This document shows positions 1-4,936 of a stretch of 5,606 nt of DNA, piece after piece. The stretch is from Trueperella sp. (GTDB lineage Bacteria; Actinomycetota; Actinomycetes; Actinomycetales; Actinomycetaceae). The number at the start of each line of letters is the position of its first letter. Position 1 is the first letter of the stretch. The position numbers and the translations under genes are program-made. The DNA lies in contig JAAYGH010000006.1 of assembly GCA_012727825.1 (NCBI GenBank), positions 1-5,606 on the forward strand, given 5' to 3'. Under the pieces are notes generated by a model. That model was not told the DNA's origin, did no database searches, and worked only from the letters and a program-made list of their open reading frames with translations.

Positions 1-10
1 CCCACGTACC

Positions 11-110
11 CAAATGCGAGGGGTTCCAGTCAAATGCGAGGGGAACTACCTCTCGCATCTAACCAAGACCCCTACCGTTTGTGAGCAAACCTCGTGTGAG
101 GGTGAACACC
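11..110. repeat. Nested palindromic intergenic repeat, copy A
   Basis: This is an imperfect inverted repeat centred on position 46. Inner arms 34-43 and 49-58 (ATGCGAGGGG / CCTCTCGCAT, one G-U type pair) enclose the loop AACTA. A second pair of arms, AGGGGT 19-24 and ACCCCT 68-73, shares the same centre, and so does a third pair, CAAATG 11-16 and CGTTTG 76-81 (one wobble). A tail runs to 110 and contains a small GTTTG/CAAAC stem (77-90) that competes with the outer arm, and the self-complementary GGTGAACACC. Positions 16-81 match 170-235 with a single difference. It lies downstream of the ribosomal operon terminator. No coding function is supported. Whether it acts as RNA, as a protein-binding site or as a REP/MITE-like element is unknown. 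Confidence 0.8.
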
Positions 111-128
111 AGCCCGCGCAGCCCACCC

Positions 129-140
129 GCGAGGGGTTCC
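129..140 (+). repeat. Orphan GCGAGGGGTTCC half-motif
   Basis: This 12-mer is identical to the left outer arm segment of the two full repeats (16-27 and 170-181). The rest of the palindrome does not follow it. With its flanks it forms a short direct repeat (126-141 against 167-182). It looks like a partial duplication or a remnant copy. Confidence 0.6.
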
Positions 141-164
141 ACCGCACACGCCCACCACACACCC

Positions 165-267
165 CACACGCGAGGGGTTCCAGTCAAATGCGAGGGGAAC
201 TACCTCTCGCGTCTAACCAAGACCCCTACCGTTTGCGGCCAAACCTCGCGCGACGGGGATGAACACC
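165..267. repeat. Nested palindromic intergenic repeat, copy B
   Basis: This is the second copy of the 11-110 element, 154 bp away in the same orientation. It is centred on 200. The inner arms are 188-197 and 203-212 with loop AACTA, the middle arms AGGGGT 173-178 and ACCCCT 222-227, and the outer arms 165-170 and 230-235 (five of six pairs). The wobble pair in the outer arm of copy A (15/77) is a C-G pair here (169/231). The tail stem keeps GTTTG/CAAAC while its loop changes from TGAG to CGGC. These changes fit selection on pairing but are too few to prove it. The tail differs by small indels and ends with the shared GAACACC. Confidence 0.8.
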
Positions 268-292
268 AACCCACTGCGCGTGAACCAAAAAC

Positions 293-330
293 AACGACGG
301 CCCCGAACCAAAAGATTCGGGGCCGTCGTT
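293..330 (-). terminator. Intrinsic terminator of the rplM-rpsI operon
   Basis: A perfect 15-bp stem (293-307 with 316-330, core CGACGGCCCCGAA) encloses an 8-nt loop. Read on the minus strand, the stem is followed by GTTTTTGG, a short U-tract. It lies about 21 bp past the rpsI stop codon, where termination of the leftward ribosomal operon is expected. Confidence 0.92.
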
Positions 331-351
331 ATAACTTCGTAAAGTTTGTGC

Positions 352-837
352 TTAGCGCTTCGAGAACTGCGAAGCCTTACGGGCCTTCTTAAGTCCTGCC
401 TTCTTGCGCTCGACTGCACGAGCATCGCGGGTCAGGAAGCCGGCCTTCTTCAAAGCTGCGCGGTTCGACTCACGATCGATCTCGTTAAGTGCGCGCGAGA
501 TGCCAAGGCGGAGCGCGCCGGCTTGGCCGGAGGTACCGCCACCGCTGATGAGAGCGATGACATCGAAGCGACCCTTGAGGTCGAGAAGCGTAAACGGATC
601 GTTGACAAGCTGCTGGTGAAGCTTGTTCGGGAAGTAGTCTTCAAGCTCACGACCGTTGATGGTCCACTGGCCGGAGCCTGGGACGAGTCGGACGCGAGCA
701 GTTGCTTCCTTGCGGCGACCGAGGCCTGCGCCGGGAGCGGTCAGGGACGTGCCCTGGCCGTCTTGCTCCTCGACAGTCTCAGTAGTGTACGAGCTCACAT
801 CTTCGAGCTCTTCAGTTTCGACGGTGGTCTCTGCCAC
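352..837 (-). CDS. rpsI: 30S ribosomal protein S9
   Basis: This is small-subunit ribosomal protein S9 (uS9), 161 residues. Residues 1-38 form an acidic, low-complexity N-terminal extension of the kind seen in actinobacterial S9. The conserved S9 body begins near [16 protein letters not shown] (41-56). The family signature [19 protein letters not shown] is at 99-117. The very basic C-terminal tail ends in SKR, which in the known ribosome structure reaches the P-site tRNA. The start is GTG (835-837), preceded by GAAGGAG (842-848) with a 4-nt spacer; the stop is TAA. It lies 32 bp downstream of rplM on the same strand, the standard bacterial arrangement, with a strong terminator directly after it. 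Assignment is secure; only the exact start could be debated, and the ribosome-binding site supports this one. Confidence 0.97.
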   Translation of the reverse strand: MAETTVETEELEDVSSYTTETVEEQDGQGTSLTAPGAGLGRRKEATARVRLVPGSGQWTINGRELEDYFPNKLHQQLVNDPFTLLDLKGRFDVIALISGGGTSGQAGALRLGISRALNEIDRESNRAALKKAGFLTRDARAVERKKAGLKKARKASQFSKR

Positions 838-869
838 GGTTCTCCTTCATTAAAAATTTTGGCCAGGGA

Positions 870-1313
870 TTACTTGACTGGCTGCTTGAGTTCGTAGACC
901 TCAGGCTGCTGAGCGGTATGCGGGTGCTCAGCTCCACGGTAGATCTTGAGCTTGGTCAACTGCTGACGTCCTAGAGTGGTCTTCGGGATCATGCCGGCGA
1001 CAGCCTTGTAGACGGCGCGCTCGGGATTCTCCTCAAGGAGTTCAGCATAGGACGTGGCCTTGAGCCCACCCGGGAATCCGGAGTGGCGGTAAGCCATCTT
1101 CTGCTCGTGCTTCATGCCGGTCAGTGCAACCTTGTCCGCGTTGACGATGATGACGTGATCGCCACAATCCAAATTCGGCGTGAAGGTCGGCTTATGCTTC
1201 CCACGTAGCAGAGGGGCAACCTGAGCTGCCAGTCGGCCAAGGACAACATCGGTGGCGTCAATGACATACCACTTGGTCTCGATGTCTCCAGCCTTCGGTA
1301 TAAAAGTGCGCAC
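870..1313 (-). CDS. rplM: 50S ribosomal protein L13
   Basis: This is large-subunit ribosomal protein L13 (uL13), 147 residues, full length for the family. It binds 23S rRNA early in subunit assembly. Visible landmarks are [15 protein letters not shown] (15-29), [12 protein letters not shown] (35-46), [13 protein letters not shown] (54-66), [11 protein letters not shown] (75-85) and the C-terminal signature [16 protein letters not shown] (104-119) followed by [10 protein letters not shown] (123-132). The start is GTG (1311-1313), the usual actinobacterial MRT(F/Y)xPK beginning, with a modest AAAGG ribosome-binding site about 8 nt upstream. The stop is TAA. It is the first gene of the rplM-rpsI operon. 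In other bacteria L13 represses its own operon through the mRNA leader; a candidate leader hairpin is listed separately. Confidence 0.98.
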   Translation of the reverse strand: MRTFIPKAGDIETKWYVIDATDVVLGRLAAQVAPLLRGKHKPTFTPNLDCGDHVIIVNADKVALTGMKHEQKMAYRHSGFPGGLKATSYAELLEENPERAVYKAVAGMIPKTTLGRQQLTKLKIYRGAEHPHTAQQPEVYELKQPVK

Positions 1314-1342
1314 TTGCGTAACCTTTGCTTCTAAAGTTTGGC

Positions 1343-1364
1343 TAGCGGAATGGCTTATCCGCTA
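1343..1364 (-). promoter_or_regulatory. Candidate rplM leader hairpin or operator
   Basis: An exact 7-bp inverted repeat, TAGCGGA (1343-1349) and TCCGCTA (1358-1364), has an 8-nt spacer and lies 30-51 bp upstream of the rplM GTG. On the minus strand it would form a hairpin in the 5' leader if transcription starts further upstream. A TTGACC hexamer (1379-1374 on the minus strand) lies just beyond it, so the site could instead overlap a promoter. Its function is inferred from position only. Confidence 0.4.
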
Positions 1365-1406
1365 TATGCCTATGGTCAAATCTTAATCGCCGCGCCATAA
1401 CGAGTG

Positions 1407-1436
1407 GGAATAAGCGTCATGCACAACGGATTTCAA
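1407..1436 (-). promoter_or_regulatory. rplM: Candidate sigma-70-type promoter for rplM-rpsI
   Basis: On the minus strand, TTGAAA (1436-1431) and TATTCC (1412-1407) are separated by 18 bp. They would give a start near 1400 and a leader of about 85 nt that includes the 1343-1364 inverted repeat. A rival is TTGACC (1379-1374) with a poor -10. Neither is strong, and the choice is a guess from hexamer similarity. Confidence 0.3.
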
Positions 1437-1713
1437 GTGTAGTCATGGGGCCTTCGTGAGGTCAAAGGTCTACGTGTGTCTGTGGCGGGATTAACCAAAG
1501 CCAGCGCATCGGCGAACGCGCCTCATTGCCGGTACAAATTTAGCCACGTCCCATAAAGCTAGCATTGGAACTCGGGGCAAGAGCGCTGCACATATTCTCA
1601 CGCCTCCTTTCTCCGACCCGGCGCCCACGTCGATGGAATTTCGTGGAGTTGGTGGCCATAGTTCGGACACGCGACTTTGCGCACATTCAATGAAAGCGTG
1701 GCAGAGGCAGAGG
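1437..1713. other. Intergenic stretch without a recognisable gene
   Basis: No RNA gene or convincing coding region is seen in the centre of the 612-bp region between the divergent rplM and transporter genes. The only coding-like feature is a minus-strand ATG at 1593 with a good AGGAGG (1603-1608) nine bases upstream; it opens a reading frame of only 17 codons (1540-1593) with no recognisable product. Three GGCAGA/GGCAAT-like hexamer units (1700-1717) abut the palindrome that follows. Confidence 0.5.
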
Positions 1714-1737
1714 CAATCGTTGCTATAGCAACGATTG
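1714..1737. promoter_or_regulatory. Perfect 24-bp palindrome, candidate operator
   Basis: The half-site CAATCGTTGCTA is followed directly by its exact reverse complement, with TATA at the dyad centre. It lies about 190 bp before the transporter start and 400 bp from rplM. No U-tract follows on either strand, so it is not a typical terminator. A perfect two-fold symmetric site of this length is typical of an operator for a dimeric repressor, but I do not recognise the cognate family. Its even-length symmetry does not fit the T-N11-A box of LysR proteins centred on the same dyad. Confidence 0.6.
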
Positions 1738-1886
1738 GCGCCACGCTCGTCACGATCAGCCTCAATGTTCGTCAATTCTTCGATCCACTCACCTCACCAG
1801 TTCCGCCGCCGTGGCACACCGGCCGAAAAGTCCTCAAGGGCAAAATGTCCTGAGTCTGGGAGAATTCGTCTCTGCGCCGAAAGTCC

Positions 1887-1924
1887 CTTAGCATCGGAGG
1901 AACTCTTAGCACTAGGAGGCTCTC
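1887..1924 (+). promoter_or_regulatory. Duplicated Shine-Dalgarno segment before the AbgT-type gene
   Basis: Two imperfect tandem units, CTTAGCATCGGAGGAACTC (1887-1905) and CTTAGCACTAGGAGGCTCTC (1905-1924), each carry GGAGG. The second has a full AGGAGG (1914-1919) six bases before the ATG at 1926 and is clearly the working ribosome-binding site. The first is 25 bases from the ATG, too far to serve it directly. No convincing -35/-10 pair was found for this gene. Confidence 0.6.
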
Positions 1925-1925
1925 A

Positions 1926-3467
1926 ATGAGCGAAAAATCATCCCAAGACGTCAAAAAGAAGGGTCTTCTCGACCGCTTCCTGAACGTCGTTGAGTGGTCG
2001 GGAAACAAGCTTCCTGATCCTATTGTTATTTTCTTCCTACTCAGTATGAGCGTTCTCGTCCTGTCGGCTGTTGCTGGCTTGGCGAACTGGAGCGCGGTTC
2101 ACCCCGGCACCGGGGAAACGCTGACCGCCGTTAACCTCCTCAGCACGGATGGTATGCGCATCGTCATTGGCGATTCGGTCTCGAACTTCGGCGCCTTCCC
2201 GCCTCTGGGTATGGTCTTGATCGTCATGCTCGGCATCGGCGTGGCGGAGCGCTCGGGCTGGTTCGAGGTCGCCCTGCAAAATGCGGCGACGTCGGCCCCC
2301 AAGGTTCTCATCATCCCCTCGATCGCATTCCTCGGCATGCTGGGCAACATCGCGGGCGACGCCGCCCCGATCGTCTTGCCACCGCTGGCCGCCATGCTCT
2401 TCTTGAAGATGGGGTGGCATCCGGTCGCGGGTATCGCGCTGGGTTATGCCTCGGCCACCGGCGGCTTCGCCGCAAACCTCATGCTTGGCATGTCGGACGC
2501 TCTGGTCCAAGGCTTCACGCAGCCGGCCGCAGAGCTGATCGACCCCACCATCGAAACCAACGTGGCGATGAACTGGTACTTCATTGCGGCGTCGGTGTTC
2601 GTGCTGTTGCCCGTCCTGTGGTTCATCACGGCGAAGGTGACGATCCCGCGCCTTGGCGTCTATGACCCGTCCGAGGGCGACGACGTCGGCTCCACCGAGA
2701 TTGAAATCACCGATCATCAGCGCTCGGCCAACCGCTGGGCGTTCGTGTCGATCCTCGTCATGGTCGTGCTGCTTGTCGTTGCGCTGATCCCCGAGAACTC
2801 GTTCCTGCGCAACGCGGAGACCGGTTCGATCACGACGTCCTCCCCGCTGATGAGCGGCATTGGCCTTCTGCTCGCGATCTTTTTCTTCGTTCCCGGTCTG
2901 GTCTACGGCATCAAGGCTGGCACGATTAAGAAGTCCTCTGATGCGACCCGCATGATGACCGAGTCGATGGCTCAGATGGCCTCGTTCATCGTCATCGTGT
3001 TCTTCGCTTCGCAGATGCTTGCCTACATCACGGCGTCGAACATGGGCGCGATCCTCGCGATCCACGGAGCGAACCTGCTCGAGGGTCAGCACGGCGTGGT
3101 GCTCATTATCGGCATCATCGTCCTGTCGGGATTCGTCAACATCTTCATCGGCTCGGCCTCGGCCAAGTGGGCGATCCTCGCCCCGATCTTCGTGCCGATG
3201 ATGATGCTGCTCGACTACCATCCGGCGTTCACGCAGATGATCTACCGTATCGGCGATGGCATCACGAACCCGATTACACCGATGTTCCCGTACTTTGCAC
3301 TCGTCCTTGCAGTGGCACAGCGCTACGTGAGGAAGATCGGAATCGGAACGTTTATTGCAACGCTGTTGCCGTACTCAATAGCGCTCGGCGTCGTCTGGAC
3401 ACTCATGATGATTGTCTGGTTCCTCATCGGCATCCCGGTGGGACCAGGTGGCCCGATCTTGCTCTAA
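1926..3467 (+). CDS. AbgT-family transporter (p-aminobenzoyl-glutamate transporter family)
   Basis: This is a polytopic inner-membrane carrier of the AbgT family, 513 residues, full length. Known members (E. coli AbgT, Neisseria MtrF, Alcanivorax YdaH) move p-aminobenzoyl-glutamate, and some have been reported to export sulfonamides. Family blocks visible are WSGNKLPDP (24-32), FPPLGMVLIVMLGIGVAERSG (91-111), VLPPLAAMLF (150-159), HPVAGIALGYASATGGFAANL (165-185), PGLVYGIKAGTIK (323-335), FVNIFIGSASAKWAILAPIF (403-422), YRIGDGITNPITPMFPYF (440-457) and GIGTFIATLLPYSI (472-485). About nine hydrophobic membrane segments plus two re-entrant hairpins are expected; a charged cytoplasmic loop spans about 240-270. 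W415, P433, R441 and D444 keep the spacing of residues reported important in MtrF and YdaH, and D191 probably matches the conserved hairpin aspartate. Start ATG has AGGAGG six bases upstream. Substrate and direction of transport cannot be fixed from sequence. Confidence 0.95.
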   Translation: MSEKSSQDVKKKGLLDRFLNVVEWSGNKLPDPIVIFFLLSMSVLVLSAVAGLANWSAVHPGTGETLTAVNLLSTDGMRIVIGDSVSNFGAFPPLGMVLIVMLGIGVAERSGWFEVALQNAATSAPKVLIIPSIAFLGMLGNIAGDAAPIVLPPLAAMLFLKMGWHPVAGIALGYASATGGFAANLMLGMSDALVQGFTQPAAELIDPTIETNVAMNWYFIAASVFVLLPVLWFITAKVTIPRLGVYDPSEGDDVGSTEIEITDHQRSANRWAFVSILVMVVLLVVALIPENSFLRNAETGSITTSSPLMSGIGLLLAIFFFVPGLVYGIKAGTIKKSSDATRMMTESMAQMASFIVIVFFASQMLAYITASNMGAILAIHGANLLEGQHGVVLIIGIIVLSGFVNIFIGSASAKWAILAPIFVPMMMLLDYHPAFTQMIYRIGDGITNPITPMFPYFALVLAVAQRYVRKIGIGTFIATLLPYSIALGVVWTLMMIVWFLIGIPVGPGGPILL

Positions 3468-3471
3468 CTAG

Positions 3472-3525
3472 AGTGCGGTGGCCCCGGCTCGGCGTAACAG
3501 CTGCCCGGCGCCACCGCACTTTTTA
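3472..3525 (+). terminator. Intrinsic terminator after the AbgT-type gene
   Basis: An 11-bp perfect stem, AGTGCGGTGGC (3472-3482) with GCCACCGCACT (3510-3520), encloses a 27-nt GC-rich loop and runs directly into TTTTTA. It begins five bases after the transporter stop codon. It separates the transporter from the downstream hydrolase, implying full or partial termination. The loop is longer than usual and may fold further. Confidence 0.85.
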
Positions 3526-3621
3526 TGCCCGGGACCGCCCGGCCCCGACCGCCACAAAAGACCGGCGAGACTCACCGCGAGCGCCTACCATCGAAAGTAA
3601 GCCAGCAGAAGGGGATACCTC

Positions 3622-4812
3622 ATGAGTGATACATCCGCATACGTTGACGACATGATTGCGTGGCGCCGCCACCTCCACATGTATCCGGAGGCGTCGTTCG
3701 ACGAGCACGAGACCGTGAAATACCTGCGCGAGGTTCTGACGGAGCGCGCGCCGAGTGCCGAGCTCTCGAATCCCACCCCCACCTCCCTTCTCGCCGTCTT
3801 TGACACGGGACGCCCCGGCCCGAAGGTTGGCCTGCGCACGGATATTGACGGCCTCATCATGAGCGAGGATCGCCCCGATCTTGACTTCGCCTCGAAGAAC
3901 GAGAACCGCATGCACGGGTGTGGCCACGATGGGCACATGGCCGTCATCCTGTCTGCTATGGCATGGGTTGAGGACAACCTCGATGATATGACCGGCACGA
4001 TCGTGGGTATCTTCCAGCACGCCGAGGAGACTCCTCCCGGCGGCGCGAAGGAAATGGTGACGACCGGCCTGTTCGACGATTACGACTACATCTACGGCTT
4101 CCATCTGTGGTCGACCCTCCCGATCGGCCAGATCGATATCAAGGAAGGCGCCGCGTCCGCCAACTCCGATCTGTGGGAAATGACGTTCACCGGCAAGGGA
4201 GCACACGCCTCCACGCCCGAGGATTCCGTCTCGCCCACGGTCGCGGCCGCGAATATGACGCTCCAGCTCATGAGCATCGCGTCGGTTCGCGTCAACGGGC
4301 TCGAGCCCGCCGTCGTCACGACGACGTTCATGGAGGCCGGCAGCGCTGGCGCCCTCAACGTCATCCCGCCCGTCGCCAAGATCGGTGGCGTTGTGCGCAC
4401 GCATAACGACGACGTCCAGGCGAAGGTTCAGGAGGTCATGGCCGACCTCGTCGCCGCTGCTGAGCGGGCAAACCCGGGCATGAGCGTCGAGCTCGATTAC
4501 CTCGTGGGCTACCCCATGGTGTGGAACGATCCGGAGCGCACCGCGATTGTGCGCGAGCTCGCCCAGGAGCGCTATCCCGGCAAGGTCGTGTCCGAACCAG
4601 CGATGCTCGGTGGCGAGGACTTCGCCGAATTCTCCCGCGTGGCGCCGGCAACGTACGTGTTTGTAGGTGCAGGAAACCCTGACAAGGGCTTCGACGCCGG
4701 CCACCACAATCCACGTTTCGGGCTCGATGAAGACTCCCTCGAGATCGCGCTTCAGCTCGCCATCGAGGTGCTGAAGAACCGGGATCGCCTCACCAATCCT
4801 GAGTCTGAGTAA
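3622..4812 (+). CDS. M20D-family metallo-amidohydrolase (AbgA/AbgB/hippurate hydrolase-like)
   Basis: This is a cytoplasmic zinc-type amidohydrolase, 396 residues, the usual length for single-gene M20D enzymes that split N-acyl or amide-linked amino-acid conjugates. Motifs visible are WRRHLHMYPEASFDEHET (14-31), the RTDIDGL loop (72-78), MHGCGHDGHMA (97-107) with likely metal ligands C100 and H102, FQHAEE (131-136) with the catalytic/metal glutamates E135/E136, GFHLW (159-163) with H161, the dimerisation-lid start GKGAHAS (191-197), GGEDFAEF (330-337) and GHHNPRF (360-366) with H362. No signal peptide is seen. Start ATG follows AAGGGG (3609-3614) with a 7-nt spacer. A terminator separates it from the transporter; a possible -10 TACCAT (3586-3591) without a good -35 may give it its own promoter. 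Compared with typical members, the RTDIDGL loop has Gly where most have Ala and lacks the following Pro. The neighbouring AbgT-type gene suggests an imported aminoacyl conjugate as substrate, which is an inference. Confidence 0.92.
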   Translation: MSDTSAYVDDMIAWRRHLHMYPEASFDEHETVKYLREVLTERAPSAELSNPTPTSLLAVFDTGRPGPKVGLRTDIDGLIMSEDRPDLDFASKNENRMHGCGHDGHMAVILSAMAWVEDNLDDMTGTIVGIFQHAEETPPGGAKEMVTTGLFDDYDYIYGFHLWSTLPIGQIDIKEGAASANSDLWEMTFTGKGAHASTPEDSVSPTVAAANMTLQLMSIASVRVNGLEPAVVTTTFMEAGSAGALNVIPPVAKIGGVVRTHNDDVQAKVQEVMADLVAAAERANPGMSVELDYLVGYPMVWNDPERTAIVRELAQERYPGKVVSEPAMLGGEDFAEFSRVAPATYVFVGAGNPDKGFDAGHHNPRFGLDEDSLEIALQLAIEVLKNRDRLTNPESE

Positions 4813-4821
4813 GGGCAAATA

Positions 4822-4880
4822 CGAGGACTGTTGGTCAGACGCGAGGGGAATTTCCCCTCGCGTCTTGCTGTGAGTCCTCG
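4822..4880. repeat. Nested 59-bp palindrome between convergent genes
   Basis: This is a symmetric structure centred on 4851. The inner inverted repeat spans 4837-4865 (arms AGACGCGAGGGGAA and TTCCCCTCGCGTCT around one central T). The outer arms CGAGGACT (4822-4829) and AGTCCTCG (4873-4880) share exactly that centre, with mismatched 7-nt internal loops between. The inner core GCGAGGGGAA and the right flank CTCGCGTCT also occur in the 165-267 repeat. It lies between the stop codons of the hydrolase and the regulator, so it could act as a bidirectional terminator, but neither side has a proper U-tract (only TTTT at 4893-4896). Confidence 0.75.
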
Positions 4881-4906
4881 CGTGTGGCCACCTTTTCACA
4901 ATCGGG

Positions 4907-4922
4907 CCCGAGGTGGCTCGGG
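4907..4922 (-). terminator. Candidate hairpin terminator of the LysR-type gene
   Basis: A 6-bp GC-rich stem, CCCGAG (4907-4912) with CTCGGG (4917-4922), has a 4-nt loop. It begins 14 nt past the regulator stop codon. No U-run follows on the minus strand, so it would be a U-less terminator of the kind proposed for actinobacteria, or a 3'-end stabiliser. Confidence 0.35.
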
Positions 4923-4936
4923 TGCCTGCCCCAGCC

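Noticed and set aside
11..267. CRISPR array
   Set aside because: There are only two long units that are self-complementary over 70 bp, with an irregular partial copy between and no uniform spacers.
14..392. Plus-strand open frames through the left-end repeats
   Set aside because: They translate the duplicated repeat into Pro/Thr/His-rich text in shifting frames and run through the rpsI terminator, so coding is not credible.
346..897. Plus-strand open frame opposite rpsI
   Set aside because: It is a mirror of the S9 gene and crosses into rplM; no family features and no ribosome-binding site.
1714..1737. LysR binding box for the convergent regulator
   Set aside because: The palindrome is even-length around its dyad and lacks the T-N11-A or ATC-N9-GAT spacing expected of LysR sites, so I list it as an operator of unknown partner.
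1491..1775. 94-codon minus-strand open frame in the divergent intergenic region
   Set aside because: It crosses the 24-bp palindrome, has no recognisable domain or convincing ribosome-binding site, and its composition does not resemble the neighbouring genes.
2037..3221. Long minus-strand open frame opposite the transporter
   Set aside because: It is antisense to a strongly conserved AbgT protein. Its translation is a low-complexity run rich in Asp, Arg, His and Glu, as expected from the complement of GC-rich hydrophobic codons.
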